Assembly (NCBI GenBank): GCA_014925825.1
Contig: JACGCK010000001.1
Location: 620,001 to 684,000 of the forward strand
Direction: 5' to 3'
Length of the DNA stretch: 64,000 nt
Source of the DNA: Pholiota molesta
Lineage: Eukaryota; Basidiomycota; Agaricomycetes; Agaricales; Strophariaceae
Position numbers and translations under genes: made by a program
The notes under the pieces: model-generated
The model's database searches: none
What the model was told of the DNA's origin: nothing
What the model saw: the letters and a program-made list of their open reading frames with translations, nothing else
Shown: positions 23,516 through 36,240 of the stretch, piece after piece
Position numbering within the stretch: the first letter of the stretch is position 1
How the letters are laid out: the number at the start of each line of letters is the position of its first letter

Positions 23516-24972
23516 TCATGAAGAAGTGGTGGTGGTGGTGGTAGCAGAATTAGACGACGCTAGAGACGGCAGTTGTCCAGAACTTGGCGATGACGATGAC
23601 AAGGATGACGACGGCGATGGTTGTAACGGGTCCGTACTGCCTGCGAGAGGGAGGCGCAGGACCATTTTCTGATGTGGATCCCCGTCCTCGTCGAATTCGT
23701 CGCCCTGCAGGTGTGCGGCCGGGAGATTGCGGTGCCATACCAGTTCGGTTTCGTGATGCCACACACAACGTGAACGCCGATTCCCAATTCGAGAGTGCAG
23801 GTCCAATTGAAATATGTAGTATTGAGGTTCGTGCGATCGGGTAGTGTGTGTGGAGGCGCGTTCGGTCAGGGTTCAATGATTCCAATAAGCGAGATAGATT
23901 AGATCTTGAGATAAACCGAACATTCATGGGGGGAGAAACCAAGCCGATCGTGCTTACCTCGGGCGTGTATCCAAACCTAGAAGACAGACATGGACAAGAC
24001 GGCAGTGGTCAGTATTGTACATATGCCTGCCTAGCTGCCTGGGTGTGGACATGGATATGGGTGTGGGCTTTGCCTTCGGCATCATACACAAGGGCGTTCG
24101 ATATACGCAGCTTTGATGCGACGGTTTGACATACGCTTTGACGTACGCACGTATGCATTCATGTGCGCACGCGATGATGCAGGATTCCAGGATTCCAATG
24201 TCCCACCGAGGAAAAGAGATGAAACATGCCAGGCACTCACTTGGCGTAGAATCTCTTCACTGGGATTTGCGAGTGGCAGATGACATCGACGCTTGTCGCC
24301 CGCACTGCGGCGGGACTCTGACTTTGCGCCTGAAGTTCTGGGTGTTGCTGAAGCCTTGCCGACGCGTCCTGCGCGACCCACGCATGCAGACAGCGCACTA
24401 GAGCGGCGCCGAAGCGGTGTTTGCGATACTCCTTGAGCACGGCGAGGCGCGTGAGCTTGTAGTAATTCTTGTTTGGAGGGCGGCAGGCGCGGATCGTGCC
24501 GACAGGCGTAAGGGAAGGCGTCAATCTGAGGAGGAAGTGTGCGGCGTCATGCCTTGGTCCCATCTGCATTTCCGCCGATTGGATATTATTTTGAAGATGC
24601 GATGAAGGTGTCATTCAGGATTGTAATAGGTTTTTTGTCATTACACAACGGAATCGAAAGATGGCCAAAGAGATAAGAAAATAAGTTTCAGACAGAATCA
24701 CAGACAGCAAGAAGAAAGAATACGCGCTCATCAATTTCAGTTTCGAGAGGGAACTTTTGTTCGACGTGGAACACGGCGATGCGCTGCGATAATGTGCAAG
24801 AACAGAACAAAAGATCAGTCAACCATTATAATATCACACAAGAGTCGATATCTATGCATACCACGTCGTAACATTGCTGGCGCTCCTCGGGCGTGTCCAC
24901 AAGGACGATTTCGTGTTCTGGCGCCGCGTTCAACATGCTCGTCTTGGATTGGGATTCTGGTTCGGGTGGCAT
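23516..24972 (-). CDS. GNAT-family N-acetyltransferase, possibly tail-anchored
   Basis: Exons 24862-24972, 24724-24783, 24241-24563, 23958-23976 and 23516-23704 join in phase. The protein (MPPEPESQSKTS start) has the GNAT fold: RIAVFHVEQKFPLETEID, FLLRLTP, GTIRACRP, the acetyl-CoA loop region LAVLKEYRKHRFGAALV, and a C-terminal RFYAKFGYTPEGDEFDEDG with PHQKMVL. The substrate is not evident. The nominal frame ends in a Ser/Thr tail, stop at 23516. One frame over, from about 23625, the same DNA encodes a membrane helix (TTIAVVILVIVIAKFW) and stops at 23550. If a base was lost here, as in many neighbours, the enzyme is tail-anchored. Exon 4 is only 19 nt. Confidence 0.85.
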
Positions 24973-25905
24973 TTGACGATGTCGATGAAGATTGTTTGAC
25001 TTGCGGCGTGTTGTTTTCTTTGGGCTATGTGATGTACAAGATCGATTGAGCGAGCAGAGCACCTTGATCCTTGTGGGGTCCAGATGAATGTATGGGATGG
25101 GATTCCGCCGAGCTGGCGGAAGCGCGTCCTTGACAGTAATCTTCATCACGTGTTGTCGACCGTCTTGATTCGCGTCTGCGTCTTGAGCTCGGCCGCATTG
25201 ACGATGAGAACGAGCAGGATTCAGACATTCAATGCCTGTCACCTACATGATACATCTATTTATTCGGGCGCATCCACGACTATTTTGAGGATAAGAAAGT
25301 CAAATTGACATCGTTAACAATAGCGCAAGCAAATAAGCGCCCAAAGGCTCAAACAGAATCACTGCTAAGTCCGTATTGAAGGATGCAGCATTTTGGAAAG
25401 GTCAATCTGCCTTAGTCGAAGAAAGCCTCTGGCAAGGTGTTGATAATCGTTTGAGCAGAATAATGGACATGCTTCAGCTGAGAGATTGAGAAGATTCAAG
25501 TCGGCCTTCTAGTATCTAGTATCTGGGGGCCTGTATGGACCACATACATTCTGGCGTATTAAATAACCGGGGAGTAGCAGGGAGTAGCCTGAGCAAGCAA
25601 GGCAAGGAGTAACGACCCGCAATGTCGGGCCAACCGAGCAACAAGGCACCACATAGCAAGGCCCGGGCCGACACTTACCTCGCTTGCGTAAGCAACTCGC
25701 ATAACCCAGTCGGCGGTCACGTTTCAAAGTTTTTGACGAGGCTCTTCTGCTCTTGCAGACAGAAGTTGACCACTCCTGCTCATACGAGCCCCATTCCCAT
25801 TTTTTCAATCTATTATAAAAGTTGTGGCTAGAGGTACATTATTTTTGGACAGACTTTCAATTGACTTTTTTTGCTCACTGGAACTTCCATTATAGCCCAC
25901 TTCGC
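24973..25905. other. Divergent intergenic region
   Basis: About 930 bp between the starts of the acetyltransferase and the PPR-like gene. Short frames (25028-25242 minus, 25622-25831 plus) carry no family features. It should hold both promoters. Confidence 0.45.
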
Positions 25906-28900
25906 ATGGCAGAGCCATTCGCGGCTGGCGTGCTCAACTCGCTGCTACAACCTCGCGTCCCGCTGGCACGAGTTACACGATCACAAACGGCGCATTCGAC
26001 TCTGGCGGCCAATTTTTTCACCCCTCTGCCCCGTCAAACCAAGCAGAAGGCCCGTGCCGCAAATGCGCCGCCAGCGGTAGGGCATACCCATATCCTAGAA
26101 TGTCAGGCATGGGCGTATCCACTAGGAAAGCAGGCGTTATGGGGTCATGGTGCGTTAACTTGGTTTCGCTCCCTGCATGGTATATATGATTTGACTCACA
26201 TTTGTTGGCATGCATAAGACGGGTCCATGCGTACAGCGCTGATGGGTGAAATCGAACCTGGGGATACGAGAGTCCGTATGCGAAGACCGTCCAAGTCGAG
26301 TCGACCCCGTTTCCATAAACCTCTCACACCTCCAGAGAAGACCAGTGGACGGCGTCGGTACCACGTCTCATATTCGAGTGCAGCTCAGCCGGCGCGAGAC
26401 TATAGTGGCTCTTCATTTGGCAGCGCAGTCCACTATGAGGCTGCAGACGAGCAACCCGTCGCATCTACATCCGCCCCGCCTCCTCTGTCACCTTGGGCCC
26501 TGTTTCAAGAAGCACTACAGAGCGGTACCCTGGCCAGCGACCACCACCAGCTTTCCGAACAGTTTTCGGCCTTGGAGGCATCTGGCAGGCTTGCTGAACT
26601 CCCTTCCTATGAACTTCTGCAGCTTGCTGAGGTCCTGGCAGACAAGGTCGACACTCTTTGTATATATCAACCAGATGCCAGCGTCGTATGCGAATGGGGC
26701 CAGAGGCTAAGAAGTCTCTTAGAATTGGTGGATGAAAATGCGCCTCTGTCGAATTTTCCTGTCGACAGCGAACTGGTCAAATCTATTTCGAGCCGGTCAG
26801 CTGCTTTCATGGGTGACTTTATGGAAGCCCAGGACTTGGATGAACATCAAGACCTTCCCGCGCCGAATAAAACAAATTTGCCTATCTTCGACTCGCATAC
26901 ATCAGTCGCGTGCTCTCTCTCAGTGTGCACAAGGATATTGCTGCCGCTCTCAATCACCTCTTCATCGAATCACCTTCGAACCGAAAGCGATTTTGTGCCA
27001 AATTGGAGGGCAACCTCCTTCTGTTGTTTACCCGCCACAACATGCGACTTGTCATTGCGGCTATGACAGAGTGGGATTCAGCTACACGGAACGAGATTTT
27101 CGATTTTGTTCTGTTGGCGCTCATTGAGAAGCGAAACTACATAAAGTCATTCGACATTATTCTGGAAATTCGCCGGACAGGCGTAGAGTGCCCATCGAAT
27201 CTATTAGTCGAAACATGCAAAGGTCTAGCATCGACAAACGAGATGGAGAAGGCCGAAGAACTATTTAGCATGGTCCCTCATGATAACCCACTTACACCGC
27301 TCTCGAACGATATGTTGACCTCCAAAGGAAGCCCCCAGATAAAAAGATCGACCCGGCAATCAACAAGGCAGTGGATGCCGCCGCCCAAGTTGAGAATTTC
27401 AATGCAATGTACCCCAAAGGTCTCAACGGCATCCGAACTCCAAGGCCTACCATCCAAAGTTGCGGCGCCCTCATGTTCTCTTTCCTTAACGCCAGGGATT
27501 ACCGTGCGGGTATTGAGCTTTGGGAAGACATGAAGCTGCATGATATGCAACCCGACCTCGTTTTGGCCACTCAGGTCATCAAGTGCTACTGCAGCATTGA
27601 AGACACCGTGGGTCTCATGGACACTCTGGAATACTTGAAGAAAATCAATTTCAAAGGCGATAACGTGTTTTATACGATAATGATCCGCTACTTTACCGTA
27701 CACATCGACCCTACTGCCGCCGCCGCCGTGTTTGACGAAGCTATCGCCAATAACATCGTCCCCGATAAGTTGATGTATCGTAACCTTATGCGTGCTTATT
27801 TCAGGTCGGGAAATGGAAGGAAGCCATAGCTCTCTTCCAGAAGCTCAGGAGCTCTGTACCAGAGGTCATGGACGTTCATACATACAACATCGTTCTCCAA
27901 GGTGCCTTATTTATGGGCGCCCCTTTCCGGACGCTCCTCAAGATGTTCATAACGTTGGAAAAGCAAGGCCTCGCACCGAACAAGTTCACGTATGCCATAC
28001 TCACCCGAGGCGCTGTGGATGCAGGGCAGTATGCTTTTATCGGCGATCTCTACAAAGAGTTGATGTCCAAGGAGAACTGGAAGGAGTTGGTTGACATCGG
28101 CTTCATGACTGACGTGATTACGGGCTACTTACGCATGTCCATGCTCCCGCGGGCGAAGAAGGTGCTCGACCAAGTAGACAAACTCGGCCTCAAACGGACA
28201 GCGGTTACACATAAGGCTATCATCAAGGCATACGCAGAAAGCAAAGAAGGGGGCATGCAAATCGCGGAAGAGTATCTTCGCAAGATCGTGACGGACCCTT
28301 CCGATACGTCGTGGAAAGACGTCGAGCCTGGAACGCTGCGCAAGGATCCGCTCGCGCTCATGTATGGCCCTGTCATTGACAAGCGCTGCTCAATGGACGA
28401 CCCAGAAGCCGCCGAGAGACTTATAGGAGAATATTTGAACCACGGCGGGAAGCCCACCATTGGCATTCTTAAGGCGCTCCTCGGTATGTATGGCAGACTG
28501 AATCGACTGGACGACTTCCGCTCTGTCTGGAACCACCTGCTGGAGCTCGCTATCAAGCCAGACAACAGGAGTCAAAGAGCACCCGACACCACATTCGTTT
28601 CGAAAATGCGGTCTATCACAGCGCCTCTCGATATCTATACGCAAACGTTGTCCAAGGCAGGTTCCACCGCGAGGTCGCTCAGACGTGGCGTGAGCTGTCC
28701 ATACGGGAGCACGACTTCGACGCGAGTAACTGGCACGCATTCGCACATGCCTCCCTTCGCGCTGGGCAGATAGAGAACGCCTTCCAGATCATGGAGTACA
28801 GCTTCCAGCCCAAGTTCAATGCGGGTCTCCGAAACCACTTCGAGCAGTCGCCGAGCCTCGACGCGACGCACGAGGAGAAGGTCAACTACTACATGCGGCG

Positions 28901-29350
28901 GCTCTATTCGATGCCGCCACCGCGGGCCCTGATCAGCCCTGAGGACAGGGTGCGCGCCGCCCACGTCAACAGGGTGCACAACAGGGACAAGACGGTGCTC
29001 GCGGACGAGGAGGCCATCGCGATCGACTTTGCGTTCCCGCTGAACCTGATGCGGCGCATCGGCGCGCACTGGCACGACTGGAAGCCGCGGATGGCGCTGC
29101 TCGAGTCGATGCTGATGGCGATGCTCTACCTCGAGGACGGGTTCCCATCCGGGCGCTGCTGTCGGAGGAAATCCGCCCGCACTTCATCGCGGCGGAGACG
29201 ACGGAGAACCGGGGCGAGACGGAGCCGCTGCTGAAGCAGCTTCACAAGACTTACCCGCGGACGATGCATCGCCTGCGGCGTTTCCGGTGGCGCGAGACGC
29301 TCCAACTTGGGGGGTATGGGTTCAGGAAGAAGTACATCGAGTGTCGCTAA
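25906..29350 (+). CDS. Pentatricopeptide-repeat-like mitochondrial protein, five frame breaks
   Basis: The ATG at 25906 opens MAEPFAAGVLNSLLQP and a basic, presequence-like stretch; one intron (about 26150-26220) leads to a protein of about 1000 residues. Helical repeats of PPR type are visible, for example VLATQVIKCYCSIEDTVGLM, HTYNIVLQGALFMGAPFRTL and VDVITGYLRMSMLPRAKKVL-like units, each about 35 residues. Such proteins bind RNA or assemble complexes in mitochondria; CIA84-type complex I assembly factors are one candidate. Frame breaks at 26867-26878, 27286-27296, 27797-27805, 28581-28592 and 29142-29150 are each one missing base. The end reads GYGFRKKYIECR, stop at 29348-29350. Confidence 0.75.
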
Positions 29351-29523
29351 ATATTATTATTGCGATCTACGAAGACGACGATATACAGCATTGAGTGATA
29401 TATAACAACAGAGAACGGACAAGTGATGTACAAAGGCGGAAAAGGGACGACGCCGAAGGAATACATAAAATAGACGTGAAGAGGGGTGGTGCTCGGGCTA
29501 TACATCCGCAGTGGCTCGCGCTA

Positions 29524-31635
29524 TTATGCCTCGTCCGAATCCTCGTCCGACTCGGAATCGCCCCGCCGTCTGCGCTTGCTCGAGCCATGCCGATTTCGCT
29601 GTTGGAGGGAAGAATTGGGTTAGATGAAGACGCGAAGCAGGAGAGGAAGAAGCAAGCATACCAAAGGAAGTTTTGGCCTTGGTTGCCAAATGCGATGGAC
29701 AGCGCGGTGGTATCTGAGGGGAGAGGAGACAAAAGGGAAGAGGAAAGGTTGATTATTGATTAATATACAGAGTGCACCATAATCTATAGCGACAATAATA
29801 CAAAAACCCCACGTACCTGGGACACCTGGAAATCGTTTGGCTGAAAACACCGTGAATTGCTCCGTGAATGTCTGGGCGAGAACCGGCGATACGTCGTTGT
29901 GCACCCGCTGCGATCCCATCTCAGGAGCAGGAGGGCTATTTTTGCCCGAGGAATGGGAATGAAAAGAGGTATTTTGAGCGGGGGCATCAAAGAAGACAAG
30001 AAACACGAAAAAAAGACTCACGCTCCTACGTTCATGAGACGCATTCTCAGACGAAAAGATCCTATCGCAAATGAAAACACAAGCAAAGTCAGTCACGAAC
30101 TTCGTGAAAATAAATAAAATAGAATAAAAACAAGAAACGATACGAAAGGCGTAAACCAACGAGTGGATGCGATTACTGACCTTCAGTGCGAACGGACAGG
30201 TCCTGGAAGAGGAAAAATATGCCCGGTTTCCGATGCTCGTCCAGCAGCCGACACGCATTGGCAGACAAAGGCCCGACGAGCGTGCGCGTATACGTGTGCC
30301 GCGGGAGCGGTGGCACGGTCGCAGGCACATGCGTCGGCACAGGTGTCCCAGGCGCCACGGACGCCTGCGGCGGGTACTGTGCATACGGGCCCTGTTGGTA
30401 CGGGTACACCGCGGCGCCACTCGGGTCCTCCGCGCCGACAGGCGCATTACTGTAGCTCGCGCTCGCCCACCCGCCGTCGCGCTGCTGCTGTTGCTCAGCG
30501 GGTGCACGCAGCGCGGGGTCGATGCTGCTGCTATGTACGTCGACGGGCGCGTACGCGGTGTCTGTGTTCCATGCGCGGTAGGGCAGGATCTCGGGCTCCG
30601 GCGGCGCGGGCGCCTCGGACGCCCAGACGGAGTGGCTCGCCGTTGCGGAACCGGCGTCGGTGGATGACGAACTTGTTGTGCGGCCGAAGGAATGTATTGA
30701 GGGCAGGATCGGCGGTGGGAAGCTCGTGCTACGGTCGACGCCGCTGGACGGAAGCTGGGGGGAGTAGCCCCAGGACGAGGTTGGGTCGGCAGCCGGGGCG
30801 CCATACGGTGTGCTTTGGGAGTAGTTGGCGAGGTTGTCAGAGGACGTATGTGGGGAGAAATAAGTCTGGTTTCCGTAGGGTGCGTGGGCGCTTAAGGACG
30901 GGGTTGAGTGGCCAGTCTATAGATTAGATTGTTTTATTGGTTCCATGATAACACTAGGCAATGGGAGTTTTCCGTACCTGATCACCTGGTCGATAGTGAG
31001 ATGGAGTGGGAGTTGTTCGCCCGCCTCCTCCGGTTGCTGCTGTTGTGATGGCATTTGAAAATGCACCAATAGGCAGTGAATTGACGCTCATACCTTTCCG
31101 CTTTGACTTTGACGCATGGGATGGGACATAGCGATCGGTGGAGGAGGGGTGTAGGACGAGGTTCATCTCATGTTTTCCGTCGGCTGACCACAAATCGACG
31201 GTGACTAAGAAGAAGGAACAGTCGACCTCGCTGCCATCAGCAAGATCAGACTCATTAGCGAACAGGCGCTCAAAAAAAAGGATGTCCTCCGTCACTCACT
31301 CTACATCCACGATTGTGTCATCGTCGCGCCTGACAATCATTTTGGCGACTGCCGCCGGGGCAAGCGGTCTCCGATCCTGAAACACAAAGACGGGGTTAGC
31401 CAATGACTCGATGACCGCGCGGATGACGCACTTTATCTCCAAAGCCGCACATCCTGGCGCGGAGGGGATGCTGGACGACCTCGAGAGAATAGTGGCTGGA
31501 CGGGCGATTAGACAAGCAAGACAAGAGTGAAAAGGCTCACCGTCTGCCCGACCATTGGCCCCAGACCTCGGGGGTGTCCTGGCGGATGGCGGTGGCCTGT
31601 ATGCTGGGCTGGCGGATGTCTGTGCGCTGTATCAT
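29524..31635 (-). CDS. velB: Velvet-domain developmental regulator VelB
   Basis: Nine exons; most are exact (31541-31635, 31432-31495, 31300-31376, 31094-31230, 30978-31039, 30181-30916, 30022-30061, 29817-29935, then to 29524). The velvet domain is in two halves: HYSLEVVQHPLRARMCGFGD, DRRPLAPAAVAKMIV and FFLVTVDLWSADGKHEMN, then after an insert of about 250 Ser/Pro/Tyr-rich residues YTRTLVGPLSANACRLLD, GIFFLFQDLSVR and FRLRMRLMNVG. A split velvet domain is the VelB hallmark. VelB acts with VosA or VeA in the nucleus to bind DNA and link development with secondary metabolism. The tail RHGSSKRRRRGDSE is a nuclear signal. One lost base near 29668-29675 (run of A) breaks the last coding stretch. 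Confidence 0.92.
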
Positions 31636-31981
31636 GGTGGGTGCTGGAAGAGGGATGAGGTGTGAGGGTGTTCTCACGGACGAGCAGAGGAGGAGGACCC
31701 GACAGAGTGGAATGCCCAAGCCCGCTCCTCCGTCCTCGACACAGCCACCGACGCGCTCACAATCAGTACCGAGCCCTTGGGCGGCCCGCTCCCTTGGGCT
31801 CCGGGAGAACCACTCCTCGCCCGCCCCCGTCTACCCGACCCTCGCCTCATGCTCCCTCCTGCACTCTCCGCGCTGCTCCAAACCCAAATCTTCGGCATGC
31901 CACCACCACACGTGCATCACATTTAGCATCACGTGCATCACATCATGACCGCTGAGGGCGCCCATCATCTTTTCCGCAACC
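31636..31981. promoter_or_regulatory. Divergent promoter of VelB and ArfGAP
   Basis: The start codons of VelB (31635)and the ArfGAP gene (31982) are 346 bp apart and face outward. The interval contains the paired CACGTG repeat listed separately, close to the ArfGAP side. Overlapping short frames here (31574-31955) are not supported. Confidence 0.55.
31909..31943. promoter_or_regulatory. Two CACGTG E-boxes in a 14-nt direct repeat
   Basis: CACGTGCATCACAT occurs at 31909-31922 and again, identical, at 31930-31943. The spacing of 21 bp is two helical turns, so both CACGTG cores face the same side of the DNA. CACGTG is the classic site for bHLH or bHLH-Zip factors such as Pho4, Cbf1 and SREBP-type proteins. 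Binding is inferred. Confidence 0.6.
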
Positions 31982-33496
31982 ATGGCAGACCAGGCCGCTG
32001 CGAAGAAGATCCTCAGCGAGCTCTCCAAGCGCGAGGACCTCAAGAACAAAGTCTGCGCCGATTGCTCCAACCCCAATCCTCAATGGGCATCTCTGAGGTC
32101 CGTAGCGCCCGCCTCGTCAGCCCAATTACTTGCTCATCTCTCACAGCTTCGCCATCTTCATCTGTCTGCAATGCGCCGGAACACATCGTGGCTTTGGCGT
32201 GCACATTAGGCTAGCTTGACCCTCCGAGACTTTGCCCCTTTGTTCATATCGTCTTCTCTATCTCTAGCTTCGTGCGATCTATCTCAATGGATACCTGGCA
32301 GGACGAACAGGTCAGACGTATGCAGGTGTGGCTCATTCACCCTATCTCTGTTCGGGATTCTTATTATCTTCGCACCTAGCTCGGAGGAAACCTTCCCTTC
32401 AAAGAGTTCATGAAATCCTACGAACCCGCTGACCAAGGAGGGTTTAAAGATGGCGCAAGCCCGTATGACACGTATCATTGTTGGGCAGCAGCCCAATACC
32501 GAGAAAAAGTATGTTTGCCTCCCTTTCTCCGTTTAGCTTGCTATCGGCGTGTTTTCAATGTGATAACCTGTCCTTGTTTGTATAGTTGGATGCGACGCTG
32601 GCAGCCCGCGATTGGTCACCCTCCGCACCCCCCGCGACCTTCACCGCCGGCTCTCGCGCGGCCTCTCCTGCACCCTCTTCGCAAGGTCTCCGAAAATCTC
32701 GGGCGTCAAATCGAACGTTTACAGGACGGAGCGACTCGAGCTCTCCAGCCCCGTCGTTCCGTAGTTCACCGGGTGGAACACCGAACCTCAATTCAAATCC
32801 GGCTAATGACCTGAAGCCGCGAACGAGAGCTATTTCGCCGGCCTCGGACGCGCAAACGAGAGCCGTCCCGCAGATCTACCCCCATCGCAAGGTGGGAGGT
32901 ATACCGGCTTCGGGAGCACGCCAACGCCCCCGCCCAATTCCAACCTCTCTCATCGGCGAACGCTCCCAGCCTGAGCGAGCTCCAAGAAAACCCGGTTGCG
33001 GCTATTAGTAAAGGGTGGTCACTCTTTGCTGCTGCGGTGGCGGGCGCTTCGCGGGCAGTGACAGAAAACGTTATTCAGCCGGGAGTGGAAAGGGTCACAG
33101 ACCCTAATTTCCAGGCCAGTGTGAAGGGATATATGACAGAGGCACAGAAGAAAGCCGCATTTGTCGGCAGTACTGCGAACGAGTGGTCGAAGCACCAGTT
33201 TGGGGTGGATGTCGCTGATACGGTGGGCGGTGTGGTGGGCACGGTGAAGGGTCGTGTTACGGGGGGCCTGGGCAGGGGTATGGGTCGGTTCCGCTGACGA
33301 GTCCGAATGATGCACATGAATCTTCTGGGCTGTATGATGGGGACGATGACGATCTCTTTACGGAATACCGGGGCAATAGCTCACAGACTTCTGCTTTAAT
33401 GCGAGCAGTGCCGCAACTCCCGCTGCTGGTTCAAAGGCCGCGACGAAGGCACCGGCTGCTACAACGAACGATTGGGATGACTGGAAGGATTTCTAG
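31982..33496 (+). CDS. ARF GTPase-activating protein (ArfGAP1/Gcs1 type), four frame breaks
   Basis: Exons 31982-32097, 32147-32209, 32268-32325, 32380-32508 and 32586 onward. The ArfGAP zinc finger is complete: CADCSNPNPQWASL, then CLQC, a C-x2-C-x16-C-x2-C pattern, with GTHRGFGVHISFVRSISMD and the arginine finger nearby. ArfGAPs trigger GTP hydrolysis on Arf1 and drive COPI coat cycling at the Golgi. The long tail is Ser/Pro-rich, with lipid-packing-type helices (SKGWSLFAAAVAGASRAVTE) and a final WDDWKDF. Single lost bases lie at 32891-32901, 32941-32952, 33285-33296 and 33391-33400. Intron 2 starts with GC (ATTAG then GCTAGC); the frame needs this junction. Confidence 0.9.
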
Positions 33497-33870
33497 ATTG
33501 TTGTACATACCTTGTTTGTTGGATGCACTGCTATTTTGTAAGATACCGTTACACCCTTTACACCTATCATTTTTTTTGGATTTACGATACCAGACGATAC
33601 CCTGACATCGAGGAGATTGTCATTACCAGTTCATTACTGTACTGCCAATCATTAATCGTTAATCAGCCTTGGTACGTCACGGTTATAGAAGGTCCGGCCG
33701 CTCCGTCATGATAGCCTAGTACGGAGCTTGATCATGTTCGTTCACCGTTCATTATACCAACTGCTTCATCCAACCCCACTGACTGTCATCACGCTCTATA
33801 CGAGAGAGCGCGTCGCAAGATCTAAGCCTGCATATACACGTCGTGCCACCCTAATCTGAATCGTCCTCCG
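33497..33870. other. Intergenic region
   Basis: About 370 bp, AT-rich at first, between the ArfGAP stop and the next start. No gene is seen; it should hold a terminator and the promoter of the carboxylase gene. Confidence 0.5.
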
Positions 33871-36240
33871 AATGCGCCACCTACTCCAGCGCTCGTTGCG
33901 GCTAGAGCGTTAGGGGCTCATCCCCCAGCCCCCAGGTCATACCATGCTCTGTCCTGCCGTCGCTCATCTCGACAGCGACACCCGAGTTCCAGGCCAAGGC
34001 TAAGGCCATGGACGAGCTGGTTCATGATTAGAGAAGAAACTCAAGACGGCGCGTCAAGGAGGCGGGGCGAAGGCCGCTGAAAGGATGCGGAGTAAGGGAA
34101 AGCGGCTCCTCGAGAGCGGTCGTACTATTCCTATTCATGACATGTGCGTGGTACTGAACACCTATGTAATTTGCGTATGCACAGTCTTTCTCTCATTCTC
34201 GACCAGGGTTCGCCGTTCCTCGAACTCTCCCCGCTCGCCGCAGAGGGCGTGTATCCAGGGCAGTCTATTCCCGGCGCCGGCATCATCACAGGCATAGGGC
34301 GCATCGCGGGTCGTACATGTGTGATTGTCGTGAACGACGCGACAGTCAAAGGCGGCTCTTACTACCCGCTCACGGTGAAGAAGCACCTGCGCGCGCAGGA
34401 AGTGGCCAGGGAGAATGGGCTGCCGTGTGTGTATATTGGTATGTTTTACGCTTATGTTTTATCATGGTTCGCTATCCGAAGATGAAAGACTAACTGATTT
34501 GTCGTAGTGGAAAGCGGAGGTGCGGCGCTGCCGTATCAGGCAAATGTGTTTCCAGATAAAGAGCACTTCGGGAGGATCTTTTATAATATGGTGCGGTGTC
34601 TCCGAACCTGTCGGTGATACTGTGAACTTAAATACTAATTATCATCGAAGGCCCAAATGTCCGCACTCGGCCTTCCGCAAATTGCTGTCGTGCATGGTAT
34701 TTCCGTTGCTGGCGGCGCCTACGTCCCTGCCATGGCGGATGAGAACATCATCGTGCAAAACCAAGGCCACATCTTCCTTGCCGGGCCGCCGCTCGTCAAA
34801 GCCGCGACGGGAGAGGTCGTCGATGAGGAGACGCTTGGTGGTGGGCTGATGCATTCTACAGAGAGCGGGTTACGGACCATCTAGCGCGCGATGACGAGCA
34901 TGCTATTGCCATTGCAGAGGCATAGTTGGAGATCTCGGGCATGCAGGTAGAGCACTTGCACCTGTAAGTTCTGTTATTTATGATGTCGAATATTTCTCTG
35001 TATTTATTTTTATTTAGCCAGCAGCTACGCCCGAAGACCCATTGTACCCAGCTGAGGAACTTCATGGTATCGTTGGTACCGATGTGCGACAACCATTCGA
35101 TATGAGAGATGTGATTGCTCGCATTGTGGACGGGAGTAAATTCAGAGAGTTCAAGAAAGAATACGGCACTACGATGATCACTGTTAGTTCGCCTTCTCTT
35201 TCACTCTATGACCGCCGACCACTGAACTTATCATTACTGCTATTGTAGGGATTTGCCCATATCCACGGATATGAAGTTGGCATTGTGGCTAATAATGGCA
35301 TCCTTTTCTCACCTTCTGCACTGAAAGCAACGCACTTCATTCAACTATGCTCGCAACGACAGATACCTATGCTCTTCCTTGTAAACGTCACAGGTTCGTC
35401 GGTGGTTGAACTAACTCTTGGGTTCATTAATCATCACGAATTTGTCCAATAGGATATATGGTTGGCTCAAAGGCAGAGAAAGGAGGTATTGCAAAAGACG
35501 GTCTGTTGCTTTGGTGTAAAACATAGGTGTAAAGTCAATCTGACTTCCATTGTCAGGTGCAAAAATGGTCCGGGCAGTGGCGTGTGCCGACGTTCCTAAG
35601 CTTACAGTAATCGTGGGTGGAAGCTTCGGTGCTGGAAACTATGGTGCGCTTCTTTTACTCTAGAATCCAAGTCTTCTTCCGAAAAACTCACGACTCGGGC
35701 TCTTTTAATGATGGCAGGCATGGCTGGACGTGCTGTATGTTCCGATTTCTTCCAATTTTTACATGTTGCTGACGACTATTGTACACAGTATTCGCCACGG
35801 TTCCTTTGGATGTGGCCTGTGAGTGATATTGATCTCTCAAATCTCGACTAAACTTGATTTCTGTATAATTTCCAGAATGCCAAAGTATCAGTCATGGGTT
35901 CTGCACAACTGTCGTCAGTGATGGCAACCGTATCGAAGTATGTCAACGGTTTTCTATTTTTCATTTCGCAGGAACTCATCGTCGTTTTAATTTGACTCGC
36001 ACGTACAGAGACCCATCTCAACATTCATCACTGCAAGATGAGATCGAGGAACAATCCACAGCGACGTATTCAACCGCTCGTTTGTGGGACGACGGAATTA
36101 TTAAACCTACGGATACCCGGGACGTCGTCGGCCTTGGACTGGCACTCGTATCCCGTGAAAAGCGCGCAAGCAATGGACCAACGCACAAGATATCTACTTG
36201 GGATGGAGATGGGAAGGGCTTCGGCGTATTCAGAATGTAA
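33871..36240 (+). CDS. mccB: Methylcrotonyl-CoA carboxylase, beta (carboxyltransferase) subunit
   Basis: Start [13 protein letters not shown] at 33871 is a typical mitochondrial presequence. The carboxyltransferase fold follows over many short exons: [146 protein letters not shown] and [16 protein letters not shown]. It transfers CO2 from biotin to 3-methylcrotonyl-CoA in leucine breakdown, with the biotin-bearing alpha chain. The end ([17 protein letters not shown] through KGFGVFRM) stops at 36240. At least one base is missing at 34024-34032, and likely others in exon 1. An acetyl/propionyl-CoA carboxylase is less likely by motif spacing. Confidence 0.88.

Noticed and set aside
26240..26275. 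T-loop-like GGTTCGATTTC on the minus strand, a possible tRNA
   Set aside because: No matching acceptor stem or anticodon arm, and it lies inside the PPR-like coding exon.
29620..30804. 394-codon minus-strand frame
   Set aside because: It runs through VelB exons and introns in the wrong frame; the velvet motifs lie in another frame with exact splice phases.
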